This document shows positions 9,981-18,850 of a DNA stretch of 64,000 nucleotides, piece after piece. The stretch is from Paraclostridium dentum (GTDB taxonomy: Bacteria; Bacillota; Clostridia; Peptostreptococcales; Peptostreptococcaceae). Within the stretch, counting starts at the first letter, position 1. Every line of letters starts with the position of its first letter. The notes below the pieces were generated by a model. That model saw only the letters and a program-made list of their open reading frames with translations, was not told the DNA's origin and made no database searches. The stretch is taken from the NCBI RefSeq assembly GCF_012922555.1, contig NZ_WIPK01000002.1:62001-126000 (forward strand). The letters run 5' to 3'. The position numbers were made by a program, and so were the translations under genes.

Positions 9981-10265
9981 ATGTTAGATTTATTTAAGAT
10001 GTTTTCTAATGAATCTAAAACTAGTAAAAATGTAGCAAAAGAAAGGCTTAAACTAGTTTTAGTGCATGATAGAATAGACTGTTCTCCACAGCTTCTAGAC
10101 CTTATTAAGTCAGATATACTTAAAGTTATTGCAAATTATGCTGAGATAGAAGAAGACGGATTAGAAATAAAAATGGCTAAATCTAGAAGTGATGAAGAAG
10201 ATGGTCCTATATCAGCATTAGTTGCTAACATACCATTAAAGAATATAAAAGAAAGAAGTAGATAG
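9981..10265 (+). CDS. minE: MinE, topological specificity factor
   Basis: Stimulates MinD ATPase and restricts MinC/MinD to the poles. The start is ATG 9981 (MLDLFKMF) because AAGGGGGAT lies just upstream; the GTG at 9963 overlaps the minD stop and has no room for a ribosome site. The anti-MinCD helix region (KERLKLVLVHDR) and the C-terminal dimerisation part are present. 94 residues, normal. MinE in a Gram-positive implies an oscillating rather than DivIVA-anchored Min system. Confidence 0.93.
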   Translation: MLDLFKMFSNESKTSKNVAKERLKLVLVHDRIDCSPQLLDLIKSDILKVIANYAEIEEDGLEIKMAKSRSDEEDGPISALVANIPLKNIKERSR

Positions 10266-10270
10266 AAAAA

Positions 10271-10300
10271 TGGGGGGAGCGTATTAGCAAACCCCTTTTT
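10271..10300 (+). terminator. Weak hairpin with T-run between minE and rodA
   Basis: A run of Gs (10272-10277) can pair with CCCC (10292-10295), followed by TTTTT. The stem is short and the loop long, so it may only attenuate transcription. Confidence 0.35.
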
Positions 10301-10358
10301 GCATTAACATAAATGATACTGCGTAGGTATTGTCACAAATAAGAAAGATGGTGATAAC

Positions 10359-11477
10359 ATGTTTGATTTTAGATCAATGTTTAAATTAATGAAAGAGCTT
10401 GATTGGAAGCTAATTGCGATAGTTATTTGTATATTTAGTTTTGGACTTGTTATATTAAGTAGTGCAACTCATGCAACTACAACAGGAAACTATAGACAAA
10501 TAACTACTCAAGGAATAGCATTTTTACTTGGTATGGGGCTTATATTTGTAATGCTACTATTTGATTATAATTTTATAGGTAAGTATTATAAGGCGTTATA
10601 CATAGTCAGTATAATATTACTATTGTTAGTATGGATACCAGGAATAGGTAAGGCTAATGCAGGAGCTAGATCATGGCTACACATGGGGCCTTTAGATTTC
10701 CAAACTTCAGAACTAGTTAAATTAACTTTTATACTAAGTTATGCAAAGATTGTTGAAGAAAAGAAAGGTAAATTAAAGACAATAAAGGATATCGTGCCTC
10801 TTGTAGTATATGCTGCGCCTATAATATTACTTTTACTTGTACAGCCAGACCTAGGAACGGCTATAGTATTTTGTTGTATAATAGGAGGTATGTTGTTTAC
10901 CGCCGGACTTAATGATAAAATAATTAAAAGAGGTCTTATAGCAATAGTTATAGCTATGCCTCTTATGTATATGGTAATGGCGCCACATCAAAGAATAAGA
11001 ATAGATGCTTTCTTACACCCAGAGGACGTTACTTTACCTGGTAACTACCAAGTTATGCAGTCAATGATAGCTATAGGTTCAGGTGGAACTACAGGTAAAG
11101 GGCTATATGAAGGAACTCAAAATCAAAATGATTTCTTACCAGTTCAAGATAGTGACTTTATATTTGCTGTTATAGGTGAAGAATTAGGGCTCATTGGAAT
11201 GTTTGTAATAATTTTACTGTACGGATTATTCTTAATAAGGATGATTGTTATTGCAAAAGAAGCCAAGGATTTTTATGGGACCTTAATAGTTATTGGGGTA
11301 GCGAGCATGTTTGCTTATCAAGTTATACAGAATATAGGGATGACAGTTGCTGTAATACCTGTTACAGGAGTAACATTACCATTTGTTAGTTATGGAGGAA
11401 GTTCTCTTATGACGTCTTTAGCTAACTTAGGTCTTGTACTAAATGTAGGTATGAGAAGAAAGAAAATAAATTTCTAA
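10359..11477 (+). CDS. rodA: RodA/FtsW/SpoVE family peptidoglycan polymerase
   Basis: SEDS-family glycosyltransferase that polymerises lipid II. About ten membrane segments and SEDS signatures: LVQPDLGTAIVF, GTTGKGLYEGTQ, FLPVQDSDFIFAVIGEELG and the C-terminal GVTLPFVSYGGSSL. 372 residues, typical length. The distance from ftsZ/mur genes and the location after mreBCD/PBP2/min favour RodA over FtsW; SpoVE-type roles cannot be excluded by sequence alone. Confidence 0.9.
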   Translation: MFDFRSMFKLMKELDWKLIAIVICIFSFGLVILSSATHATTTGNYRQITTQGIAFLLGMGLIFVMLLFDYNFIGKYYKALYIVSIILLLLVWIPGIGKANAGARSWLHMGPLDFQTSELVKLTFILSYAKIVEEKKGKLKTIKDIVPLVVYAAPIILLLLVQPDLGTAIVFCCIIGGMLFTAGLNDKIIKRGLIAIVIAMPLMYMVMAPHQRIRIDAFLHPEDVTLPGNYQVMQSMIAIGSGGTTGKGLYEGTQNQNDFLPVQDSDFIFAVIGEELGLIGMFVIILLYGLFLIRMIVIAKEAKDFYGTLIVIGVASMFAYQVIQNIGMTVAVIPVTGVTLPFVSYGGSSLMTSLANLGLVLNVGMRRKKINF

Positions 11478-11494
11478 TATATTAGGGGTGACGT

Positions 11495-11908
11495 ATGAAT
11501 ATAGCATTAATAGCACATGATGAAATGAAAAACACTATGGTTGGATTTTGTATAGGATATGAATCTATTTTATGCAATTATGGATTATATGCTACAGGAA
11601 CTACAGGAAAAAGAATAGAAGATGAAACTAAGTTAAAGATAAAAAGGTTAGCTTCAGGGCCTCTCGGAGGAGATCAACAAATAGGGTCATTAATAGTTTC
11701 TCAAGATATTGATTTAGTAATATTTTTAAGAGATCCAATGACAGCTCAAGCTCATGAACCAGATATACAAGCTTTAATTAGACTTTGCGATGTGTACCAT
11801 GTACCTATTGCTACTAATCTTGCTTCAGCTGAAATATTTATCAAAGCACTAGATAGAGGGGAACTTTCTTGGAGAGAGGTTAGAAAGACAAATACTCAAC
11901 GTATATAA
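11495..11908 (+). CDS. mgsA: Methylglyoxal synthase
   Basis: Converts dihydroxyacetone phosphate to methylglyoxal and phosphate, a glycolytic overflow route. The N-terminus [12 protein letters not shown], the phosphate-binding TGTTGK motif, [11 protein letters not shown] and the catalytic-Asp region VIFLRDPM are all characteristic. 137 residues, full length. 17 bases after rodA; ends the operon. Confidence 0.95.
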   Translation: MNIALIAHDEMKNTMVGFCIGYESILCNYGLYATGTTGKRIEDETKLKIKRLASGPLGGDQQIGSLIVSQDIDLVIFLRDPMTAQAHEPDIQALIRLCDVYHVPIATNLASAEIFIKALDRGELSWREVRKTNTQRI

Positions 11909-11921
11909 TAAATATATAAAT

Positions 11922-11953
11922 AAAAAAGCTATCTCAAATGAGATAGCTTTTTT
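11922..11953. terminator. Bidirectional terminator between mgsA and fprA
   Basis: A 9-bp perfect stem AGCTATCTC/GAGATAGCT (11927-11935, 11940-11948) flanked by an A-run and a T-run, usable from both converging genes. Confidence 0.92.
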
Positions 11954-11963
11954 ATTTATATAT

Positions 11964-13157
11964 TTATTTAATTGCTTCAGCGAACTTAACACCAAAATCA
12001 AAACATTCTTGTAAAGTTTCATCACTTGGGAAGAATTTCTTCTTAAGTGTTTCAACAGGCATCTTGAATCCCATATTTTTAACAAGTAGTTCAGCCATAG
12101 TTATACCTTCACCACTCCATCCATAAGATCCGAATACTCCAGCAAATTTACCTTGGTTAGCCATAGGATCTATTAGAGAGAAAGCATCCCACATAGGTTT
12201 AACCATAGTTCTGTTTATTGTTGGAGAACCAAATAATATTCCTTTAGACATTACCATAACATCATGAAGTTCTGCTAAATCCATATTTTCTATATCGTAT
12301 AAAGTAGCGTCTTCACCTGTTGATTTTATACCTTCGTATATTTTTTCAGCCATTACTTTTGTATTAGTATAAGCTGATAAGTATAATACAGCTACTTGGT
12401 CTTGGTTAGTTGTATTAACAGTTTCAGTAGACCATTCTACATATCTTTTAACTTGAGCCATAGGGTCTTTACTTAATATAGGACCGTGAGAAGTTAATAT
12501 AGTATCAAAATCTAATCCTAATTCAACAACCTTGTTTACAGCTTTTAAAACATGTTTAGAGAATGGTTTAACTATACAATCAAAGTAGTGTTTAGCTGAT
12601 TTTAAGTAATCTTCACTATCTATTACATCTGGATCTACGCTTGCAAAGTGGCATCCAAAAGCATCGCAAGTAAGTAATGTTTTATCTTCTTCTATATAAG
12701 TAAACATTGTGTCTGCCCAGTGTAAGAATGGTGCAGATATGAATTTTAAAGTTCTTTTACCTATGTTTAAAGTTTCCCCATCTTTTATAACATGACATTT
12801 AAATGGTCTGTTAACTTGTTCAGCTAAGTACATTTTAGCTGCATTTGTACATATAACTTCTACATCTGGATTTATATCAAGTATATATTTTAAACTACCA
12901 GCATGATCTGGCTCAGTATGATGTATAACAACATAATCTAATTCTTCTATTTTTGTTAAAGATGATAATTTTTCGATAAACTCACCTTTAAAGTTTGGTT
13001 TTACAGTATCAAATAACACTTTTTTTTCATCGTCTATAAAATAAGCATTATAAGTTGTCCCAAATTCAGTCTCCATTATGATGTCAAAGATTTTTAAGTC
13101 TTTATCTATAACACCAGTCCAATAAATATCTTTTTTAATTTCAAAAGCTTCCTTCAT
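11964..13157 (-). CDS. Flavodiiron protein (A-type flavoprotein, O2/NO reductase)
   Basis: Reduces O2 to water and/or NO to N2O at a non-heme diiron site, protecting anaerobes. N-terminal metallo-beta-lactamase-like domain with the diiron ligands H80-x-E82-x-D84-H85 (HTEPDHAGS), further ligands around FLHWADTMF and LTSHGPI, then a C-terminal flavodoxin domain (from about residue 255; VLYLSAYTNTKVMAEKI) that binds FMN. 397 residues, standard two-domain length with no fused rubredoxin, so an external rubredoxin or similar donor is expected. Ribosome site AGGAGG just upstream. Confidence 0.93.
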   Translation of the reverse strand: MKEAFEIKKDIYWTGVIDKDLKIFDIIMETEFGTTYNAYFIDDEKKVLFDTVKPNFKGEFIEKLSSLTKIEELDYVVIHHTEPDHAGSLKYILDINPDVEVICTNAAKMYLAEQVNRPFKCHVIKDGETLNIGKRTLKFISAPFLHWADTMFTYIEEDKTLLTCDAFGCHFASVDPDVIDSEDYLKSAKHYFDCIVKPFSKHVLKAVNKVVELGLDFDTILTSHGPILSKDPMAQVKRYVEWSTETVNTTNQDQVAVLYLSAYTNTKVMAEKIYEGIKSTGEDATLYDIENMDLAELHDVMVMSKGILFGSPTINRTMVKPMWDAFSLIDPMANQGKFAGVFGSYGWSGEGITMAELLVKNMGFKMPVETLKKKFFPSDETLQECFDFGVKFAEAIK

Positions 13158-13238
13158 AAAAAATTCCTCCTAAACCGTGATTAATAAAATACGTAATTAT
13201 ATTTAAAATATACCCATTAATAAAACTTTAAAACATAT

Positions 13239-13267
13239 TGTATACAAAAAACTTGAAAAATTCTCAA
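13239..13267 (-). promoter_or_regulatory. Candidate sigma-A promoter of the flavodiiron gene
   Basis: On the minus strand TTGAGA (13262-13267), 17 bases, TATACA (13239-13244). It lies about 80 bases upstream of the start codon. Motif match only. Confidence 0.5.
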
Positions 13268-13356
13268 AACTTTTGCACTCAATACTATATTAACAAAAAA
13301 TAGTAAAGTTTTGTATATAATAAACTACAAATTGCAAATATATAAGTAATTATATT

Positions 13357-13385
13357 TTGATACATCTTAGTATATCGTGTATAAT
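13357..13385 (+). promoter_or_regulatory. Sigma-A promoter of the radical SAM-rng block
   Basis: TTGATA (13357-13362), 17 bases, TATAAT (13380-13385), 44 bases before the start at 13430. The remainder of the divergent gap 13158-13429 is AT-rich with no other feature I can support. Confidence 0.75.
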
Positions 13386-13429
13386 AATATTTATGTTTAT
13401 ATACTGAAATAAACTTACGGAGGATTTTT

Positions 13430-15277
13430 ATGAATAAAAAAGTAGACTTGAAGAGGATTCTTAAAAAGGTTGAAAAACCTGCTAGATATTTAGGAAATGA
13501 AGTAAATTCGATACATAAAGATACAACAAATGAAAATCTTATAAGATATGCTCATTGTTTCCCTGATCTTTATGAAGTAGGAATGAGCCATTTAGGTAGT
13601 CATATATTATATGACGTTATAAATAGAGATGAAGATGTATTTTGTGAAAGAGTATATGCTCCAAGTGTAGATATGGAAGAAAAAATGCGCGAAAATAATA
13701 TTCCTTTATTTGCACTAGAGTCAAGAGAAGCTATAACTAATTTTGACTTTTTAGCCTTTACACTTCAATATGAATTATCATATAGTAATATTTTAAATAT
13801 GATGGATTTAGCAAAAGTTGAAATACTTGCTAAAGATAGAAAGTTAGATGATCCATTTATATTAGTTGGAGGACCTTGTGCTTATAATCCAGAACCTATG
13901 GCAGACTTTGTTGATATAGTTGTTTTAGGAGAAGGGGAAGAAGTTAACTTAGAAATAGTTAATAGATATAAAGAATGGAAGAAAAATAAGACTACTAGAG
14001 ATGAGTTCTTATTAGATATAGCTAACATAGAGGGTGTATATATACCTAAATTCTATGATGTATCTTACAATGAAGATAATACTATAAAAGAAGTTAAAGC
14101 TAATAGAGAGGGAGTACCACAAAACCCTCACAAAAGAATAATTAAAGATATGGATTTAGTAGAGTACCCAGAAAAACTTATAGTACCATTTATAGATACT
14201 GTGCATGATAGAATAGTTTTAGAATTATTTAGAGGATGTACAAGAGGATGTAGATTCTGTCAGGCTGGTATGATATACAGACCTATAAGAGAAAAGAGCT
14301 TAGACAGATTAAAAGAAATATTAGAAAAATTAGTTAAGAATACTGGATATGATGAAATATCATTATCTTCATTAAGTACAAGTGATTACAGCAATTTATC
14401 AGAGCTTACAGATTACTTAGTAGAAGAATATGCGTCTAAAAATATAGGAATATCTTTACCTTCTCTTAGATTAGATAATTTCTCTATGGAAATAGCTGAG
14501 AAGATACAACAAGTAAGAAAATCAGGACTTACTTTTGCTCCAGAAGCTGGAACTCAAAGAATGAGAGACGTTATAAATAAAGGGGTAACAGAAGAAGACC
14601 TAGAAAATGCTACAAGAAAAGCATTTGAAATGGGATGGAATAGTGTAAAACTATACTTTATGATAGGACTTCCAACTGAAACATATGATGATTTAGATGG
14701 AATAGCAAATCTTGCTTATAAAGTTATAGATATATACAGAGACGTTAATGGTGGTAAATTAAGAAGAGCATTTGGAGTAACTGTTAGTACTTCAACATTT
14801 GTTCCTAAGCCTTTTACACCATTCCAATGGCATGGACAAGATACTACAGAGCAAGTTAGAGAAAAGCAAAGACATTTAGTTAAAAAATTAAAAAATGGAA
14901 ATATAAAATACAACTATCATGATTCAAAAACTAGTTTAATGGAAGCAGTTATTGCTAGAGGAGATAGAAAACTAGGTAAGGTTATATACGATGCGTATAA
15001 AGCTGGTGCTAAGTTTGATGGATGGGCTGAGCACTTTAAGCTAGAAATATGGGAAGAAGCAATGAAAAATAATAATCTTGAAATAGCTTTCTATGCAAAT
15101 AGAGAAAGAGATTATGAAGAAGTATTCCCTTGGGATCATTTAGATGTTGGAGTTAATAAAAAGTTCTTAATTAGAGAAAATGAACAATCAAAGCAAGAAA
15201 ATGTAACAGTTGATTGTAGACATAAATGTAATGGATGTGGAATAAACACTCATACTATAGGAAAGGGGATGTGCTAA
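13430..15277 (+). CDS. B12-binding-domain radical SAM protein (TIGR03960 type)
   Basis: Radical SAM enzyme of unknown substrate. An N-terminal cobalamin-binding-like domain (about residues 30-200) precedes the radical SAM core with the cluster motif GCTRGCRFCQAG (CxxxCxxC). The C-terminus has a cysteine-rich tail (DCRHKCNGCGI). 615 residues, family length. The next gene, 2 bases on, is its usual companion, and the pair typically sits just upstream of an RNase E/G gene and the L21-L27 operon, as here. The function is not known; the context suggests an RNA- or translation-linked modification. Confidence 0.88.
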   Translation: MNKKVDLKRILKKVEKPARYLGNEVNSIHKDTTNENLIRYAHCFPDLYEVGMSHLGSHILYDVINRDEDVFCERVYAPSVDMEEKMRENNIPLFALESREAITNFDFLAFTLQYELSYSNILNMMDLAKVEILAKDRKLDDPFILVGGPCAYNPEPMADFVDIVVLGEGEEVNLEIVNRYKEWKKNKTTRDEFLLDIANIEGVYIPKFYDVSYNEDNTIKEVKANREGVPQNPHKRIIKDMDLVEYPEKLIVPFIDTVHDRIVLELFRGCTRGCRFCQAGMIYRPIREKSLDRLKEILEKLVKNTGYDEISLSSLSTSDYSNLSELTDYLVEEYASKNIGISLPSLRLDNFSMEIAEKIQQVRKSGLTFAPEAGTQRMRDVINKGVTEEDLENATRKAFEMGWNSVKLYFMIGLPTETYDDLDGIANLAYKVIDIYRDVNGGKLRRAFGVTVSTSTFVPKPFTPFQWHGQDTTEQVREKQRHLVKKLKNGNIKYNYHDSKTSLMEAVIARGDRKLGKVIYDAYKAGAKFDGWAEHFKLEIWEEAMKNNNLEIAFYANRERDYEEVFPWDHLDVGVNKKFLIRENEQSKQENVTVDCRHKCNGCGINTHTIGKGMC

Positions 15278-15279
15278 TT

Positions 15280-15978
15280 ATGAGTAAAATAATAAGATGT
15301 AAATTTAAAAAAGAAAATGACATGATATATATATCTCACCTTGATTTACAAAGGTTATTACAAAGAGCTTTTAGAAGAGCTGAAATACAATTATCATATT
15401 CTCAAGGATTTAACCCACACCCTAAGATGAGTTATGGACATGCACTAGCACTTGGTACAGAAAGTCAAGGGGAGTACTTAGACGTTGAAATAGAAGATGA
15501 TTTAAGTGCTGATGAATTTATGAAAAAAATAAATACTGCTATGCCAGATGGTATAAAGTTTATAAATGCAAAGGAAATAACTAAAGAAGTTCCATCATTA
15601 GCATCTACTATAGAATATGGTGAATATATGTTTACGATAGAAGTGGATAAAGAACTATCTAAAGAGTTTATAAAAACTAAAGTAGCAGAATTAATGAATA
15701 AAGAAGAAATTATAATAAGTAAGAAAAATAAAAAAGGAAAAACTGTAGAAGTTAACATCAGACCTATGATAAAGAATTTTGATGTTATAGATGTTGAAGA
15801 TAGAGTTATAACTTTAGAATCAACTATGGCTACAGGATCTAAGGCGAATTTAAATACTAATATATTTATACCTAAAATGTTAGAAGTATTTGAACTAGAT
15901 ATTGATCCATTAGATGTAGATATATTAAGAAGAGAATTATATATAGTTAAAGATGGAGAGCTAGTAACTCCAATGTAG
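15280..15978 (+). CDS. Radical SAM-linked protein, DUF2344 (TIGR03936 type)
   Basis: Partner of the preceding radical SAM protein; in many genomes the two are fused. Start at ATG 15280 (MSKIIRCKFKKENDMIYISHLDLQR) after AAAGGGGATG; an in-frame ATG at 15235 would overlap the upstream gene by 43 bases without reason. The conserved SQGFNPHPKMSYGHALALG motif marks the family. 232 residues. The biochemical role is unknown. Confidence 0.85.
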   Translation: MSKIIRCKFKKENDMIYISHLDLQRLLQRAFRRAEIQLSYSQGFNPHPKMSYGHALALGTESQGEYLDVEIEDDLSADEFMKKINTAMPDGIKFINAKEITKEVPSLASTIEYGEYMFTIEVDKELSKEFIKTKVAELMNKEEIIISKKNKKGKTVEVNIRPMIKNFDVIDVEDRVITLESTMATGSKANLNTNIFIPKMLEVFELDIDPLDVDILRRELYIVKDGELVTPM

Positions 15979-16006
15979 AAAAGAGGTGGATATCCACCTC
16001 TTTTCT
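15977..16006 (+). terminator. Strong hairpin after the DUF2344 gene
   Basis: A perfect 13-bp stem AGAAAAGAGGTGG/CCACCTCTTTTCT with loop ATAT, overlapping the stop codon. There is no long T-run afterwards, so termination may be partial and rng could still be reached. Confidence 0.65.
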
Positions 16007-16027
16007 GATATCGAGAGTGGGTTGCTC

Positions 16028-16193
16028 GAGTGTGCTATATATGTCTCCTTCACACGACGTGCTTTGCACGTAAAGTGTTACGTCAACACATATAGCACAC
16101 TCTTCGCATTTGGATAGTAAATGTGTTTCCTTCATACGACATGATTTGCACGTAAAGTGTTACGTCAACACATATAGCACATTCTTCGCATTT
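16028..16193. repeat. Tandem pair of two-tier palindromic elements
   Basis: Two units with an 82-base period (CCTTCACAC at 16047, CCTTCATAC at 16129). Unit 1 has an outer stem 16028-16044/16088-16102 (GAGTGTGCTATATATGT with its near-complement) and an inner hairpin ACGTGC-TTT-GCACGT. Both units share CACGTAAAGTGTTACGTC and a CATATAGCACA[C/T]TCTTCGCATTT tail. In unit 2 the inner stem has decayed. The rest of the gap before rng (16194-16267) shows nothing but the rng ribosome site. See the findings for related copies elsewhere. Confidence 0.8.
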
Positions 16194-16267
16194 TATTAAA
16201 ATGGATATAAGAAAAGATTGTTGATATTCGATGAAGGTGAATTAAGGAAAGGATAGGAAGTGAGCTT

Positions 16268-17665
16268 TTGAAAAATATTGTTATAGAGTCATTGGTTAAT
16301 TCTCAAAAGGTAGCTGTTTTAGAAGATGGAAAATTAAGCGAACTTTTTATAGAGAGTAATTCGAGTAAGAATGTTTCTAATATTTATAGAGGTGTTGTAA
16401 AAAAGGCATTAAAAGGTATAGAAGCTTATTTTGTTGATATTGGAAGTGACAAGCTTGCATATTTAAGCATGAAGAAAAATGAAGAGGTCAAATGTGGACA
16501 AGATATTTTGGTTCAAGTAAATAAAGAAGCTATAGGTACAAAAGGTGCAAAACTTAATACTGAAATAAGTTTTGCAGGAAGATACTTAGTTTATATACCG
16601 TCAAATGATAGGCTTACTATATCAAATAAAATAAAATTAGAAAAAGAGAGATTTAGATTAAAAAAGATAGTTCAAGGCGTGGATGAAGAATTTACGGGGA
16701 TTATAAGAACTGAAGCGGTTGGATGTTCAAAAGAGGAAATTGAACAAGATATATTTGATTTAAAAGAAAAATACAACACAGTTTTAAAAGAATACAAGTT
16801 AGGCATAGGACCAAAACTTTTATACAAGGATCTTGATTTTGCATCTAAGTATGTAAAAGATAATGTAAATGACAGTGTTTTAAAAATTATTGTGAATAAT
16901 AATGATAAGTACGAAGAACTAAAAAACATACTAGGACATATAGATAAGAATTATAAAGAAAAATTATTATTAGAAAATAATAAGAATGTATTTGATCTAC
17001 ATTCAGTACAATCTCAGATAGATAAATGCTTAAATAGAAAAGTATGGCTAAAAAGTGGGGGATATTTAATAATAGATAAGACTGAAGCATTGACAGTAAT
17101 AGATGTTAACACGGGAAAATTTACTGGAAATTCCAATTTAGAAGAAACAATATATCAAACTAACTTAGAAGCAGCTATAGAAATTTCTAAACTTCTAAGG
17201 ATTAGAGATATAGCAGGAATAATTATTGTAGATTTTATAGATATGCAAAAAAATGAATACAAAAAAAATCTATTAGAAGTTTTAAGCAAAGAAACGGATA
17301 AAGATAGAAGAAAAACAAATGTTATGGGGATGACAAAACTTGGATTAGTTGAAATTGCGAGAAGAAGAGAAAAAGATTCTATAGATAATTACTATCTTAG
17401 TCAATGTTTTGTATGTAAAACTGGAGAAAGTATAAAGTCGATTAATAGAATTTTAGACGAAATAGAAAAGGAAGTAATGAGAATAAAAGAACATACTTCG
17501 TATAGACAAGTTAAAATAGAATTAAATCCTTATGTTTCAGACGAAATAGATAAAAATTATAAAGATAAAATAGATAATATAAGCAAGAAATACAATGTAA
17601 AAATAAATATAGATAAAAAAGCCGAAATTCAGCATGAAAATATGAATATTATTTTTAATAGTTAG
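16268..17665 (+). CDS. rng: Ribonuclease E/G family protein
   Basis: Endoribonuclease for RNA maturation and decay. Starts at TTG 16268 with AGGAAGTGAG just upstream. N-terminal S1 domain (about residues 37-120), then the catalytic domain with metal-binding aspartates in LTVIDVNTGKFTG and IIIVDFIDM, and the zinc-link cysteines in SQCFVCKTGE. 465 residues, so it is of RNase G size without the scaffold tail of RNase E. Located directly upstream of the L21-L27 operon, its usual place in clostridia. Confidence 0.92.
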   Translation: MKNIVIESLVNSQKVAVLEDGKLSELFIESNSSKNVSNIYRGVVKKALKGIEAYFVDIGSDKLAYLSMKKNEEVKCGQDILVQVNKEAIGTKGAKLNTEISFAGRYLVYIPSNDRLTISNKIKLEKERFRLKKIVQGVDEEFTGIIRTEAVGCSKEEIEQDIFDLKEKYNTVLKEYKLGIGPKLLYKDLDFASKYVKDNVNDSVLKIIVNNNDKYEELKNILGHIDKNYKEKLLLENNKNVFDLHSVQSQIDKCLNRKVWLKSGGYLIIDKTEALTVIDVNTGKFTGNSNLEETIYQTNLEAAIEISKLLRIRDIAGIIIVDFIDMQKNEYKKNLLEVLSKETDKDRRKTNVMGMTKLGLVEIARRREKDSIDNYYLSQCFVCKTGESIKSINRILDEIEKEVMRIKEHTSYRQVKIELNPYVSDEIDKNYKDKIDNISKKYNVKINIDKKAEIQHENMNIIFNS

Positions 17666-17694
17666 TTGACAGTTTATATAAATTATAGTATTAT
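17666..17694 (+). promoter_or_regulatory. Sigma-A promoter of the rplU operon
   Basis: TTGACA (17666-17671), 17 bases, TATTAT (17689-17694). Near-consensus, starts in the rng stop region and lies 87 bases before rplU. Confidence 0.85.
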
Positions 17695-17700
17695 TTATAA

Positions 17701-17776
17701 ATGTAGTGCCGCTCAATAAAGGTTTGAAAATCTCTTATGAGTACCTTGTATTGGCGAGTTTGAGACCGAGGAGGTG
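17701..17776 (+). ncRNA. Probable ribosomal protein L21 leader
   Basis: The structured 5' UTR of rplU: CTC (17712) with GAG (17755), AAGGT (17719-17723) with ACCTT (17743-17747) and an inner CTCTTATGAG hairpin. Position and layout fit the L21 autoregulatory leader family of Firmicutes; I judged this from memory and pairing only. Confidence 0.55.
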
Positions 17777-17781
17777 TATTT

Positions 17782-18093
17782 ATGTACGCTATAGTTAAAA
17801 CTGGAGGAAAGCAATACAAAGTTGCTGAAGGTGATGTAATCTTCGTAGAGAAGTTAAACGCTAACGAAGGTGATGTAGTTACTTTAAACGAAGTATTAGC
17901 TTGTTCTAAAGATGGAAACTTAGTAGTTGGAGCTCCAACTGTTGATGGTGCATCTGTAACTGCTAAAGTTGTAGAGCAAGGTAAAGCTAAGAAAGTTATA
18001 GTTTTCAAATATAAAGCTAAAAAAGACTACAGAAGAAAGAACGGACATCGTCAAGCTTACACTAAGTTAGTAGTTGAAAAAATAAACGCTTAA
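17782..18093 (+). CDS. rplU: 50S ribosomal protein L21
   Basis: Large-subunit protein. [18 protein letters not shown] at the start and the [21 protein letters not shown]-binding C-terminal region are diagnostic. 103 residues, usual length. Strong AGGAGGTG ribosome site. Followed by prp and rpmA, the conserved three-gene operon. Confidence 0.98.
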   Translation: MYAIVKTGGKQYKVAEGDVIFVEKLNANEGDVVTLNEVLACSKDGNLVVGAPTVDGASVTAKVVEQGKAKKVIVFKYKAKKDYRRKNGHRQAYTKLVVEKINA

Positions 18094-18104
18094 TTGTAAT
18101 TGCC

Positions 18105-18422
18105 ATGATAAAAGTTAAATATTATCAAAACGACGATTTCATGCTTAAAGGTTTTTGTCTTAATGGACATGCTGACTATGCAGAACTTGGTTCTGATATT
18201 GTATGTGCTGCGGTTACATCCAATGCATTATCAGTTATAAATTCTTTAAGTAAATTGCAGAAAATTGAATTTGATAAAGTTATAGGCCAAGAAGGTCACA
18301 TTGAATGCATTGTTAAAGATGAATATCTAGACAAAGCTCAATTGTTACTACAACATTTTCAATTAGCTATTAGTGAAATTAAAAGGGAATACCCAAAAAA
18401 TATAAAAATTCTAAAAAAGTAG
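18105..18422 (+). CDS. prp: Ribosomal-processing cysteine protease Prp
   Basis: Cleaves the N-terminal extension from ribosomal protein L27, an essential step in Firmicutes that have this extension. The catalytic pair H22 and C34 is visible in [19 protein letters not shown]. 105 residues. It sits between rplU and rpmA, 12 bases after the former and 14 before the latter, and its substrate is the next gene. Confidence 0.95.
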   Translation: MIKVKYYQNDDFMLKGFCLNGHADYAELGSDIVCAAVTSNALSVINSLSKLQKIEFDKVIGQEGHIECIVKDEYLDKAQLLLQHFQLAISEIKREYPKNIKILKK

Positions 18423-18436
18423 GAGGTGACTCCAGA

Positions 18437-18721
18437 ATGTTAAAAATGAACTTACAATTACTTGCATCTAAAAAAGGGGTAGGATCTTCTAAGAACGGTA
18501 GAGATTCTGTTTCTAAAAGATTAGGTGTTAAGAGATTCGATGGACAAGTTGTAACTGCTGGAAGTATAATAGTTAGACAAAGAGGAACTAAGATACATCC
18601 AGGAACTAACGTAGGTAAAGGTGGAGATGACACTTTATTCGCATTAGTTGACGGTGCTGTTAAATTCGAAAGAAAAGACAAGAAAAGAAAAAAAGTAAGT
18701 GTATACCCAGTTGCTGAGTAA
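18437..18721 (+). CDS. rpmA: 50S ribosomal protein L27, with cleavable N-terminal extension
   Basis: Peptidyl-transferase-centre protein. It begins [17 protein letters not shown]: the first nine residues are the Prp-removed propeptide, with cleavage expected between L9 and A10, leaving the ASKKG N-terminus. 94 residues. Downstream of prp in the same operon; a terminator follows. Confidence 0.98.
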   Translation: MLKMNLQLLASKKGVGSSKNGRDSVSKRLGVKRFDGQVVTAGSIIVRQRGTKIHPGTNVGKGGDDTLFALVDGAVKFERKDKKRKKVSVYPVAE

Positions 18722-18727
18722 TACGCT

Positions 18728-18757
18728 AAAAAAAGGAGTGTTCATACACTCCTTTTT
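18728..18757 (+). terminator. Terminator of rplU-prp-rpmA
   Basis: Stem GGAGTGT/ACACTCC (18735-18741, 18746-18752) with loop TCAT, preceded by As and followed by TTTTTT. Confidence 0.92.
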
Positions 18758-18850
18758 TAAATATAATGATTAAAATAGCTCGGAGAGAATTTATATTATA
18801 GATTGTGGCAAATATAAATAAAAAAGCTTTAAAAAAGAAGGTGAATTAAT

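Noticed and set aside
15947-16135. Minus-strand 62-codon open frame
   Set aside because: Lies entirely over the gene end and palindromic repeats; no ribosome site or protein-like composition.
16028-16193. CRISPR array
   Set aside because: Only two units, palindromic inside, with no constant-length spacers and no cas genes.
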